DNA of 64,000 bases, from the NCBI GenBank assembly GCA_036388555.1, contig DASVRP010000013.1, positions 1 through 64,000 on the forward strand. The letters are read 5' to 3'. The DNA comes from UBA4665 sp036388555. GTDB lineage: Bacteria > Patescibacteriota > Saccharimonadia > Saccharimonadales > UBA4665. Below are positions 35,102 through 43,649 of this stretch, piece by piece. The stretch's first letter is position 1. Each line of letters opens with the position of its first letter. The translations under genes and the position numbers were made by a program. Under the pieces are notes generated by a model. That model made no database searches. It saw nothing but the letters and a program-made list of their open reading frames with translations, and was not told the DNA's origin.

Positions 35102-35126
35102 GGAGCCTCATCGGCGATGAGACCCC
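35102..35126 (-). repeat. Strong hairpin after rpsO
   Basis: An 11-bp stem with a GCC triloop: GGGGT-CTCATC paired with GATGAG-GCTCC, with G-U pairs. No U-run, so more likely an mRNA processing or stabilising stem in the rpsO-pnp message. Confidence 0.5.
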
Positions 35127-35154
35127 TGGTCTGTACGCAGTGTTACCTACGTCT

Positions 35155-35421
35155 CTATCGGCGTATCCCAAGTTTCTTGATCAGGTCAAGATAGCCCTGG
35201 CTGTCACGCTCAGCGATGTAGCGCAGCAGGCGGCGGCGCTTGCCGACGAGCTGCAGCAGGCCGCGGCGGGCTGCGAAGTCCTTCTTGTTGACCTTCAGGT
35301 GCTCGGTGAGCTCCTTGATCCGTTCCGTATCGATGCTGACCTGCACCGAAGCCCCACCGGTGTCCTTAGCGTGCACCTGGGTGCTCTTGATAGCTGCTTG
35401 TTTTTTCTCACTTGTAATCAT
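35155..35421 (-). CDS. rpsO: 30S ribosomal protein S15
   Basis: 88 aa, usual length. Motifs include STQVHAKDTGGASVQVS, ELTEHLKVNKKDFAARRGL and KRRRLLRYI. S15 binds the central domain of 16S rRNA early in assembly. It precedes pnp on the same strand. Confidence 0.95.
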   Translation of the reverse strand: MITSEKKQAAIKSTQVHAKDTGGASVQVSIDTERIKELTEHLKVNKKDFAARRGLLQLVGKRRRLLRYIAERDSQGYLDLIKKLGIRR

Positions 35422-35460
35422 ATGAATCGTATTTTACCAGAGAAGATGCCGCGGCGCAAG

Positions 35461-36612
35461 CTAGAGGGACCGGATCGAGAAACCATCAAGATAATCGATA
35501 TCCTTGACCGGGGCATTTTCAAGCGTCCCATGGACCGCCAGGCGGCCGCTGTCGCGGAAATGCTCGAGCAGGTCCTGTGAGGTAAGGTTCTCTTCAGTAT
35601 GGCTATCCCTATTGCGGATTACGCTGCCCCACTGCAGGAAAGAGTCAGTAATCAGCTCTTGGGCGATTTCGCGGAGACGCGGGCGCTCATCATCGGTAAC
35701 GCCAGCGATGAGTTGGTCGTAGGCTTCCTGCTTTGATACATCACCGGCTTTCAGCTTTGCTTCCAAAAGGAGCGCGACATCGTTGGTATGCGTGACGGCA
35801 GCCTGGGTGGCTTCGGCAATAACGGATGGTTGAGTGGTTTCAGCTGTATACTCTTGACCGCCATCAGGTGACGCGCCAGGCATCTCGCCAGTATCATATG
35901 GTGTCGGGTCAGCCAGGTAGTCTTCGATATCGGTCGGTTCAGGCTTTTCATTCGGCCAATCCAATTTCGCTGCACGCTGAGAATTATAGTCGGGGCGCTT
36001 GGTATCACGCGTACCATGGTCTCGGAAGTCCTTACGGCGTCGAAGGTATGTACGCCGGGCAGATGCCTTGGCATGAAGTCCGTCAGTAGCGGTGCCCTCA
36101 AACGGCTGGGGCTCCGGCGGAATGTCGGTCCGTTTGACGAATTCTGCGTAAAGCTCTTTATCTGCTTCAACATCGCGGTCGTCAACCGTATAGAGGATGT
36201 CATCGAGCGAAAGGTCGAATGGCTCGTACCGATCGTACATGACAAGATAGTCGTAATAATCATTTTCGCGGTCATACCAAAGGTCATAGGCGTCCGAGAA
36301 ACCAAAATCCTCGGGCTCGCTAGAGTCCATCGAGTCGTAATAGGCGTCCAGCATCGATTCTTCAAGCCACCCGTGGGCGACTTCATGGACATCTTCATGC
36401 AAGTCTGCTAATTCACTTTTGAGGTCTGCGGCCTGGATAGACTTCAGTATATTGGGCATTTCCGCGTCAGTTTGTGATGTGCCCCTGTCGTAAGCATTGC
36501 CGCGGGTGCCATGGTCCTGGAAAACACCGCGGCGGCGGGCGTAAGCGTCGCGGGCCCCATCTTTAGGGTCAGGCATTTCATAAACGGATACATTGTTCAA
36601 TGATTCTGACAT
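35461..36612 (-). CDS. Unknown protein with overlapping HExxH motifs
   Basis: 383 aa from the ATG at 36612; a frame start at 36624 lies inside the -10 element and is rejected. Highly acidic (DYYDYLVMYDRYEPFDLS). HEDVHEVAH near residue 75 contains two overlapping HExxH motifs; a third zinc ligand is not obvious. A short motif occurs twice: RRGVFQDHGTRG and RKDFRDHGTRD. No signal or membrane segment. The promoter is excellent and the message probably leaderless. Function unknown. Confidence 0.62.
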   Translation of the reverse strand: MSESLNNVSVYEMPDPKDGARDAYARRRGVFQDHGTRGNAYDRGTSQTDAEMPNILKSIQAADLKSELADLHEDVHEVAHGWLEESMLDAYYDSMDSSEPEDFGFSDAYDLWYDRENDYYDYLVMYDRYEPFDLSLDDILYTVDDRDVEADKELYAEFVKRTDIPPEPQPFEGTATDGLHAKASARRTYLRRRKDFRDHGTRDTKRPDYNSQRAAKLDWPNEKPEPTDIEDYLADPTPYDTGEMPGASPDGGQEYTAETTQPSVIAEATQAAVTHTNDVALLLEAKLKAGDVSKQEAYDQLIAGVTDDERPRLREIAQELITDSFLQWGSVIRNRDSHTEENLTSQDLLEHFRDSGRLAVHGTLENAPVKDIDYLDGFSIRSL

Positions 36613-36622
36613 AATGCTATAC

Positions 36623-36651
36623 ATTGTAACATTTTATCCATACTTTGTCAA
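36623..36651 (-). promoter_or_regulatory. Near-consensus promoter
   Basis: TTGACA (36646-36651), 17 bp, TACAAT (36623-36628) on the minus strand. Its -10 ends 10 nt before the ATG at 36612, leaving almost no leader. Confidence 0.75.
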
Positions 36652-36672
36652 TAATTTATTCAGCAACAGATG

Positions 36673-38172
36673 TCAGCGCGTGGCGGCGCCGACACGCAGC
36701 GCCTCATCTAGCTTGCGCTGTACTTTGCTATTCGTAGCTATCCTATCATTGAGATATTCATATTCCTGGCGGTTATAATCATACCAATCCACATCTTTTA
36801 TACCAGGATTGTCCTGCTTTAGCTGCTTGAGGCTCGCCTCGAGTGAACCTGCTTTGCGGTTGACAGCCGCTTGCAGTCGGCCAACCTGGAGCAGACGCAC
36901 ATAATATTCCGCCAGCGGCTTATCCACCTTACTGAGGCGGGTTAAAAGCAAGGCAGCCTTCTCCTTCACTGGAACCAGATCCTGTACGCCTTCGAACTCA
37001 TCGCCATCATGGGAATAGAGCTTCGTGACGTTGGGGCCGTAAAACATCACCTCCGCCAGAGTCGCCGTGTCTTCGGACGGATCCTTCTTGCCATACAGCC
37101 TGACGCTTGCTACGGTTCCTGGGTTGGTAGTGTCCAGATCAAGGAAGTTTGGCGGGAGCGGCTGCTTGCGGGCTTCACCGTAATAGAGAAAGCCGCGGTT
37201 CAGGCTTCGCAGTGCGTTATCACCCGCTTCGTGCCTGCCTGCAGCCTCGCAGATCTTGTTGTGCATCAGCATATGTGTCAGTTCATGCACCGGTACCCCA
37301 TATATCGTTCCCGACTGTTGGTCCAGTTCCTTGACCTGATGATTCTTAAGCATATTAGTCTCGAACAGTATCCGGGATTTATCCGAATCAGCCAGCCCAA
37401 GGACAGCTTCCTCGCGGATATCACCAAAATACATCCGCTCCAGTCCAGTATGGTCGTAGAAATCCTGTGGTATGAACGACAATCCACCGAGAGCACCGAC
37501 GATTGTACGGCGCGCCATCCTGTCGGTGCCTTCAGCTTCGTTGTCAACCGGCTTGATATGAAGGCGGGGAGCCGTAGGAGACAAGAAACCCCAGTCGTAC
37601 ACGGGCTTGATCTTAGATTGTTCCGTATACCCGTCCAATGCTTTCCGGTATCTGGACATCGGCAATACCGGCTTGATCTTAAGGGAGTCTGCTAACAATG
37701 TCTCGTATTCAGTTGTCGGAAACTCAGCAAATGCCAGCTTTTTGGCAGCTTTGTCCAGGCGTGTAACGGCTTTTGTCGCCTGCTTCCCGAGACCATTCGC
37801 AGTATCGGCCGGAGCGGACTTTTCGCCGAATAGCCGGTCATACATGCCGACGGCTTCCTCGGGGCTTACCCTGGTGTCGCAGGTATCTACCGACAATGCG
37901 CGGCGAAAATCTTTGTCTACGACCTTGAGTTTTCCGGAGCTGTCGCTTTCCGGAAAGTCAGCGGTTTTGTCCATCTGGTAGACTCCTGCTTTCGAAATCG
38001 ATATCTCACTACCGTCGCTGCTCGTATTCCTGGCATCGTCGTAGAGGTACGCGAATGTCCCTCCGCAGGCGAGGAGTGACGCCGTCAGCACGCAGTTGCC
38101 GACCCGCTTTGAAAGCATGACCTTATCCAGCCATTCCCACGTACCGGGATCTAAATCAAAGCTTTTTGACAT
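36673..38172 (-). CDS. Membrane-anchored putative metallopeptidase (HELTH)
   Basis: 499 aa. One N-terminal transmembrane segment (about 25-45, NCVLTASLLACGGTFAYLY) would place the rest outside. VPVHELTHMLMHNKICE near residue 300 is an HExxH site; candidate third ligands downstream include the Glu of FLYYGEARK. Remaining sequence is not recognised. Extracellular proteolysis is inferred only. It is a single gene next to the other HExxH gene at 35461-36612, in the same direction but without clear sequence similarity. Confidence 0.65.
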   Translation of the reverse strand: MSKSFDLDPGTWEWLDKVMLSKRVGNCVLTASLLACGGTFAYLYDDARNTSSDGSEISISKAGVYQMDKTADFPESDSSGKLKVVDKDFRRALSVDTCDTRVSPEEAVGMYDRLFGEKSAPADTANGLGKQATKAVTRLDKAAKKLAFAEFPTTEYETLLADSLKIKPVLPMSRYRKALDGYTEQSKIKPVYDWGFLSPTAPRLHIKPVDNEAEGTDRMARRTIVGALGGLSFIPQDFYDHTGLERMYFGDIREEAVLGLADSDKSRILFETNMLKNHQVKELDQQSGTIYGVPVHELTHMLMHNKICEAAGRHEAGDNALRSLNRGFLYYGEARKQPLPPNFLDLDTTNPGTVASVRLYGKKDPSEDTATLAEVMFYGPNVTKLYSHDGDEFEGVQDLVPVKEKAALLLTRLSKVDKPLAEYYVRLLQVGRLQAAVNRKAGSLEASLKQLKQDNPGIKDVDWYDYNRQEYEYLNDRIATNSKVQRKLDEALRVGAATR

Positions 38173-38238
38173 GTTCGCGCAATTGTACTATAAACGCCTC
38201 CGCTACTCAACCATAAGCAATGCTCTGGGCACTATAGC

Positions 38239-38967
38239 CTATCCGGCGGGCGCGGCCAGTTCCTGTAACTTTTCATACAGCAGTTCAGGGGTCAGCTTTT
38301 CAACCTCAACGGCGTCAGCCAGATCGTATTTCCCTACCGCTGTCCTCCGCAGGTCGCTCATATATGCTCCGGTAGCAAGTTCCCTGCCGAGGTCCTCGAC
38401 CAGCGACCGGATATACGTACCGCTGCCGACGCGGCTTTCGAAGCGTACGAATGGATACTCATAAGAGGCAAGTGTCGTACTGTAGATGAGTGCCGGCCGG
38501 GGCTCCATCGTCACTTCTTTGCCCTCGCGGGCGAGTTTGTAGGCCCGCTGGCCGCCGACCTTCATCGCCGAATAGATGGGTGGCGTCTGCATGAGTTCGC
38601 CAGTGAACTTCTGAAGCGCAGTTTCAATCGCCGCCAGCGGCGGTACCTCAGATGATACGGCGGACTTCTCACCTTCCCCGTCCGCCGTGGTGCTCGTTTC
38701 GCCGAGCTTCATGACGACATCGTACGTCTTATCCAGCTTCGACAGCCCGCCGGCGCGGCGGGTGTATTCCTTTCCGACGAGCAGCACCAGCAGCCCCGTG
38801 GCAAGCGGGTCGAGTGTGCCGGTATGGCCGACTTTGCAGTTCTTGGGCTTCTTGCCCTCGATACCCGCGACGATACGGCGGACGTAATTGACGACATCGA
38901 AACTGGTCCAGCCCTTCGGCTTATCTATCAGGAGCAGGCCTTGGGCATGTTCAGATTGCATCAGCAT
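38239..38967 (-). CDS. truB: tRNA pseudouridine-55 synthase
   Basis: 242 aa. The catalytic motif is intact: KVGHTGTLDPLATGLL, with the Asp that attacks U55. KPKGWTSFDVV and GTYIRSLVEDLGREL are also family-typical. TruB modifies U55 in the T loop of tRNAs. Alternative start two codons later. It follows the DHH-like gene on the same strand. Confidence 0.95.
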   Translation of the reverse strand: MLMQSEHAQGLLLIDKPKGWTSFDVVNYVRRIVAGIEGKKPKNCKVGHTGTLDPLATGLLVLLVGKEYTRRAGGLSKLDKTYDVVMKLGETSTTADGEGEKSAVSSEVPPLAAIETALQKFTGELMQTPPIYSAMKVGGQRAYKLAREGKEVTMEPRPALIYSTTLASYEYPFVRFESRVGSGTYIRSLVEDLGRELATGAYMSDLRRTAVGKYDLADAVEVEKLTPELLYEKLQELAAPAG

Positions 38968-39026
38968 AGTGTAAACGACCGGCCCGCAGGCTCAAAGCCC
39001 GGGGTGAAGTGTGCGCGGCGGAACGG

Positions 39027-40589
39027 TTACTGGCTCTGTCCGTTAAAGGTCGGCGGCATGACCGGCGGCGGCAATGGAGGCGGGATCGGACCAGCCTGCG
39101 GCTGTGGCGGCAGCTGGAAACCTGGCTGTGGTGCCGGCGCGGCCTGTGATAGGCCTCCGCCGGGTGGCATCGGCATCGTGAAGGCTTGATCCGCCGGGGA
39201 CATGCTCAGTGGCGCTGGTTCATGTTCGGGCTTGGCGGGCAGATCATACTGGGTGGTTGTCGCTGGATTGCCATAAGATGGCTGGTTTGCGGGCAACCCC
39301 TCTATGTGAGGCATATCTGGAGACTGCCTGGATCGGGCGCCGTCGGTGGGCTCAGATGGCTCCGAGGCTTGGTTCTCCAGCAGGCTTTGGAGATCGAACG
39401 GCTCAGCAGGCGGCTTAGCACCATCCTGGTCTCCTGCATCGGCAACCGGGGCGTCAACCGTATCGACGGCTGGGGCGTCCGGTTCCTGGAGCAGCGAGAT
39501 CGCATCTACCGTATCAGGGGACGCAGCCGGCGTTGCCAGATCCGGCAGGTGTAGATTGGCCGGGACAGTACTGTGCATATCGGCCTCTACAGCGGGCTTG
39601 TCCGCCTCCTTTTCTATCTTGTCAGCGTCAGCCGGCGTCGTTTCGGCCTTGAGGTCGGGCTTTGGCTCATCATTAACCTCGGCCGGCTTGTCCTTCTCGG
39701 TCAGTGCGTCGTCCTTGTGGTTAAAGGTCCCGTTCTCATCTATCACAAGCTCTTCGGCAACATCGCTGGCCTCGGGCTTCATGACTTCAGTCGGATGGAT
39801 CTCGGTGCCGGCTTCGAGGTTGACGACGGTGCCGATGATATCCTGCAGCTGCAGGTTGACCTGGAGCTGGTCGGCGCCAGCTTCGAGCAGCTTGGAGCTG
39901 ACGTTCATGGTCCGCGGGTGGGTCTTCTCGTTACTGAAGCGGCTGGTCTCGGCGACGATGCCGGTCAGGAGCGCGGTAGCGATATCGGTGTCGACCATGC
40001 CCGGGCTGAGGGCTTCGGACAGGTTGTAGACCAGCTCGGACAGGCTGCTGGCATCAGTGTCTTCCCAGTTAGCGACGCCTAAGTCACCACCGATTACATT
40101 GTTGATACTCATGACGACGGCGTCATGGAAGATGCGGCCGTGGGCCGTGATGGCGCGGTCGAGGTCCTGCTGATGGTGCACACCGAGTGCCAGGATGACA
40201 TCGACGTTGAAGTCGCCGGCGCTGTAGGTCAGGTCCTTCTGGGTGATGCTGGTACGGTACGGGGTGATGAAGATTTTGACGACGTCATCTTCCAGCTTGT
40301 AGCGCAGCTTGTCAGCCTTTGATTTGTCGAGGGCGATGATGAAGTCGCGCAGGCTGTCGGTGGTCCGTTCGATAGTCTTCTTGGGGTTCAGGAAGTTCAG
40401 GGCAGTCGGTACCTTGCCGCTGAAGACCGCCGTGGCGTCCTTCTTGAATTTGTTGAGCATCAGCGTCGTCGCGATACAGGCGGAAAGCTGGTCGATAGAC
40501 GGGTCGGCGCTGACCGTCACGAGGATATTATTCGCTGACTTCAGCTTCTCGACGATTTGGTCCCGGGGGTTTTGTGCAGAGTCGTTCAT
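39027..40589 (-). CDS. DHH-superfamily-like protein with lost DHH triad and Pro-rich tail
   Basis: 520 aa. Residues about 1-285 resemble NrnA-type DHH phosphoesterases: SADPSIDQLSACIATTLML matches motif I, GVHHQQDL motif II, and ALLTGIVAETSRFSN motif IV. The defining DHH motif should fall in VVMSINNVIGGDLG, where INN is found, so key metal ligands are missing and nuclease activity is doubtful. Residues about 290-520 are a Glu/Asp/Pro/Ala-rich disordered tail ending in Pro/Gln-rich repeats. Role unknown; it may have become a binding protein. Confidence 0.75.
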   Translation of the reverse strand: MNDSAQNPRDQIVEKLKSANNILVTVSADPSIDQLSACIATTLMLNKFKKDATAVFSGKVPTALNFLNPKKTIERTTDSLRDFIIALDKSKADKLRYKLEDDVVKIFITPYRTSITQKDLTYSAGDFNVDVILALGVHHQQDLDRAITAHGRIFHDAVVMSINNVIGGDLGVANWEDTDASSLSELVYNLSEALSPGMVDTDIATALLTGIVAETSRFSNEKTHPRTMNVSSKLLEAGADQLQVNLQLQDIIGTVVNLEAGTEIHPTEVMKPEASDVAEELVIDENGTFNHKDDALTEKDKPAEVNDEPKPDLKAETTPADADKIEKEADKPAVEADMHSTVPANLHLPDLATPAASPDTVDAISLLQEPDAPAVDTVDAPVADAGDQDGAKPPAEPFDLQSLLENQASEPSEPTDGARSRQSPDMPHIEGLPANQPSYGNPATTTQYDLPAKPEHEPAPLSMSPADQAFTMPMPPGGGLSQAAPAPQPGFQLPPQPQAGPIPPPLPPPVMPPTFNGQSQ

Positions 40590-40774
40590 AGGATATATAT
40601 TCTATACTTTTTGAATAGGTTTTTATATTAGGGGTCTTACAGCCAGACTACCATAAACATTATGGGATGTCGAGAGTTTTGCCAAGCCGCCACCATCTTT
40701 ACAACACCCTGCCTAATCTGTTATAGTTTACTGGAAATACTTTATAATCTACGTAACGTAAAGGAACCCGTTCA

Positions 40775-41218
40775 ATGCCCATCATCAAATCTGCCAAAAA
40801 GCGCGTCCGTACCGCTGAGAAGGCCGCAATCCGCAACAGCAAGACCAAGCGCATCCTGAAGACCGCCCTCAAGGCTTTCCGCAAAGATGTCGCCGATGGC
40901 GCCAAGACTGCCGAGTCGCACGCCGATGCCCAGAGCAACATCGACAAGGCTGCCAAGAAAGGCCTGATCCACAAGAACAAAGCCGCCCGCCAGAAGGCCC
41001 AGCTCGCCAGAACCGCTAGAGACGCAGCCAAGTCAGCCGGCACCAGCGAAGCCCCTGCCAAAAAGACGACCGCAGCCAAGAAGGCAGCCGTAGCCAAGGC
41101 CGCCCCGAAGAAAGCAGCACCGAAGGCCGACAAAGCCCCGGCCGCCAAGAAGCCTGCAACGAGCAAGGCCGTCGAAGCCAAGAAGGCTGCTGTCAAAAAA
41201 GCTACTCCTAAGAAGTAA
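40775..41218 (+). CDS. rpsT: 30S ribosomal protein S20 with histone-like tail
   Basis: 147 aa against a usual 85-90. Residues 1-88 are standard S20 (MPIIKSAKKRVRTAEKAAI, KGLIHKNKAARQKAQLAR). Residues about 89-147 are Lys/Ala/Pro repeats (AKKTTAAKKAAVAKAAPKKA) like histone H1 or AlgP tails. S20 binds 16S rRNA; the tail could bind RNA or DNA nonspecifically. A clear intrinsic terminator follows. Confidence 0.93.
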   Translation: MPIIKSAKKRVRTAEKAAIRNSKTKRILKTALKAFRKDVADGAKTAESHADAQSNIDKAAKKGLIHKNKAARQKAQLARTARDAAKSAGTSEAPAKKTTAAKKAAVAKAAPKKAAPKADKAPAAKKPATSKAVEAKKAAVKKATPKK

Positions 41219-41244
41219 TTCTGCGGGCTGACACCCAACACATC

Positions 41245-41270
41245 AGAGGTCGCTGTCGGCGGCCTCTTTT
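41245..41270 (+). terminator. Intrinsic terminator of rpsT
   Basis: AGAGGTCGC pairs with GCGGCCTCT around TGTCG, followed by TTT, 27 nt after the rpsT stop codon. Confidence 0.85.
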
Positions 41271-41364
41271 AATGTCGGGCCGGTCTATACTGACGCTACG
41301 AATTCAGTTATTCTGTAGCCTTTATCAGATTTGTAAATATAGCTTTGTCGGAGGTTATAATCAT

Positions 41365-42579
41365 TCAATCTAGTATAATCCCCTGCTTAAGGTCATGCGA
41401 AAATCGGCCGGCCGTAAAGTCCTCAATGCTTGCCAATAACTCCTGCATTTGATCATTAGGATTTTCTGCACTTTCTAAAGCAGCAAGCGTCGCAGTCGTC
41501 TCATCGTCTAAGCTGACGGCGAACTGCAGTATCCGGTTATATGATGAACCGCGCAGCTTACTGCCGAGAGATCGTACTGCCAGGCCGGCGTACATGTCCG
41601 ACGCTTCTGATACCATCTCTACCGTCGCGGCAGGGAACGCTTCTACCACCTGTGGTGCAAGTCTTTCTGCATTATCTTCAATAAAATTCCAGATATCTAC
41701 CCCTGGGTATCCGTCGATCGCTTGATCCAGCAGCCGTACCGTATCGTCGCCGTGGATATCCTGTTCGATATACGCTCTCCCAAATAATGTCTTGTCGATT
41801 GGGCGTACCCCGGACACCGCAGTTGCATCGACAAGTCCACGTTTGCGGCGGTACGATCCACGGTCGAGGTCGCCGTACGTGTCAAAATTGCCAGATTCCA
41901 GCCCGATTGTCTCATTTTCAGTCACCGCTTCATTGAATCGTTTATAAGGCAGTTGACCAAGCTTATGACCGAATTCATGCCTGTAACTATGGGTGGTGGT
42001 ATATGTTCCTCCTACCACCATGTCGCTTTGACGCCTGAAGTAAGCATTGTAGCCCCTTACCTCGACATCAAGGACGTCGCCGCACACGATATCTACATCA
42101 TCGATACCCTGGACACTGTCAATCGCAAGTCCCGTATAATGGCCGTCTTCCACGGCTTCTTCCACAAGCCTGCGGTAATCCTTCTTGAGAAATGACTTAT
42201 ACGACTTATATTTCGGACTTTCGTTCGCATTGATAACTTTTTTGGCATTCCATTCTAAAAAACCCAGCAGATTCTCTGAAGGAGCCGCGGCTAACCGTTT
42301 TCCCCACTCAGCCGGAACATCAGCTTCAACCGGATGTTGCACACCAGCGAGCTCCAGATAGCCATCCAGGATCTCTCCCTGCCAAGGCTGCATGATACCT
42401 AGAGTCTTACGGGCTTCAGTAAGCGCATTGTCCAGGGTTCTGACAACCTCTCCATGTCCAGTGGAGGGAGCAATTTCCTGCCACAATATGTCGGCCCCGA
42501 ACGGTCGATATGCCGCCTCAGGCTCGATCCCGACGAGAGGCCCGCCATACTTTTCTACGAAACGGCTCATTCTATGCAT
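41365..42579 (-). CDS. Putative metallopeptidase-like protein (HEFGH)
   Basis: 404 aa, no signal peptide. SYRHEFGHKLGQLPYKRFNE near residue 205 gives an HExxH site, and NEAVTENETIG about 15 residues later can provide a gluzincin-type Glu. Start is at 42579 or the ATG at 42570, which has a better distance from GGAG. The rest is unrecognised. Substrate and activity unknown. Confidence 0.65.
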   Translation of the reverse strand: MHRMSRFVEKYGGPLVGIEPEAAYRPFGADILWQEIAPSTGHGEVVRTLDNALTEARKTLGIMQPWQGEILDGYLELAGVQHPVEADVPAEWGKRLAAAPSENLLGFLEWNAKKVINANESPKYKSYKSFLKKDYRRLVEEAVEDGHYTGLAIDSVQGIDDVDIVCGDVLDVEVRGYNAYFRRQSDMVVGGTYTTTHSYRHEFGHKLGQLPYKRFNEAVTENETIGLESGNFDTYGDLDRGSYRRKRGLVDATAVSGVRPIDKTLFGRAYIEQDIHGDDTVRLLDQAIDGYPGVDIWNFIEDNAERLAPQVVEAFPAATVEMVSEASDMYAGLAVRSLGSKLRGSSYNRILQFAVSLDDETTATLAALESAENPNDQMQELLASIEDFTAGRFSHDLKQGIILD

Positions 42580-42612
42580 ACTCCAGATTTACTGATGAAT
42601 ATACAATAGTAA

Positions 42613-43578
42613 TTAATTGTCCGCAAGCCGTACCAGATACTCGAGCAGCACATCATCCGCATCCAGGCTTTCACGCTTCAGGCGTTCGTCGATGGTGACG
42701 AGGTCGCCGATGAGCTGACGTGTCCGGGCGATGGTCAGGCCACGGGCGATACCGGCCGTCTTTTTGACGACGTAGGGGCTGATCTTGGCATCCCGGGCGA
42801 TGGTATCGGAGGGCGTATTGTTTCCGGCAGCCTTGACGAGGGCCAGGATGTGCAGCTGCCACGACAGCATGGCGATGATCTGCTGCGGTTCGACCTTCAG
42901 CGCTCGCTGTTCGCCGTAGAGCTCAAGCGCCCGGCGGGTATTGCCGGCGAAGGCGGCCTCGAGTAACTGGAATATGGTGCTCTGGGGGGCGGCGACAGTG
43001 AGGTTGTTGATATCTGTGCGGCTGATGTCGCCGCCCCCACCGCGGGCCGTGCCGCCTGGGCCCGGCGACTGGACGTACAGCGATAATTTCTCGAGCTCGC
43101 CGGCCAGCACCTGCTGGTTGCTGCCGACCCGTTCAACCAGGTATTTGGCGTCGGCCAGGCCGAGCTGGGCGTCCTTCTGCCTGGCTTCGGCGACGAGCCA
43201 TCTGGCCAGGCCCATCTCGTCTAATTCGCCAAACTCGGTAAAGCCTTTCTGCTTCTTGAGCAGCTTGTAATACGCCAGGCGCTTGTCGAGCTTCGGTTCG
43301 ACGATGATGAGATCGGTCGTCTCCGGTAACTCCTTCAGCAGGTCGGCGGCTTTCTCGGCGAACTGTTTGTTGCTGCCGGGTGCCTGCAGCACGACCAGCT
43401 TGCGGCTGGCCAGGAACGGCAGGCTCTGCAGCGACTCCTGGATCCGCTCGAACGTCGCTTCGTCCCCGTCCAGACGTTCGAGCGCCATGTCCGTGTGCTC
43501 CGCCACGAATGCTTCGACCTGGCGCTTCAGCTCAGCCCGCAGGAGGTAGTTGTTGGTGCCAGTCAGGATAGTTATCAC
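42613..43578 (-). CDS. holA: DNA polymerase III delta subunit
   Basis: 321 aa. An N-terminal P-loop-like fold with degenerate Walker A (MITILTGTNNYLLRAELKRQ) is typical of HolA. Other features are LQSLPFLASRKLVVLQAPGS, PETTDLIIVEPKLDKR and the C-terminal collar helices. Delta opens the sliding clamp during loading. The neighbouring rpsT is often close to holA in other bacteria; here they are separated by one unknown gene. Confidence 0.88.
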   Translation of the reverse strand: MITILTGTNNYLLRAELKRQVEAFVAEHTDMALERLDGDEATFERIQESLQSLPFLASRKLVVLQAPGSNKQFAEKAADLLKELPETTDLIIVEPKLDKRLAYYKLLKKQKGFTEFGELDEMGLARWLVAEARQKDAQLGLADAKYLVERVGSNQQVLAGELEKLSLYVQSPGPGGTARGGGGDISRTDINNLTVAAPQSTIFQLLEAAFAGNTRRALELYGEQRALKVEPQQIIAMLSWQLHILALVKAAGNNTPSDTIARDAKISPYVVKKTAGIARGLTIARTRQLIGDLVTIDERLKRESLDADDVLLEYLVRLADN

Positions 43579-43649
43579 CCTGGTATTATAACTGGCTACG
43601 AAGAATATGACTTCACACCCAGCAAATGTGTGCTATAACAATCACAGAT

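Noticed and set aside
36624..36624. Upstream start codon for the HEVAH gene
   Set aside because: It lies within the -10 hexamer of a near-consensus promoter and could not be transcribed; the ATG at 36612 is used instead.
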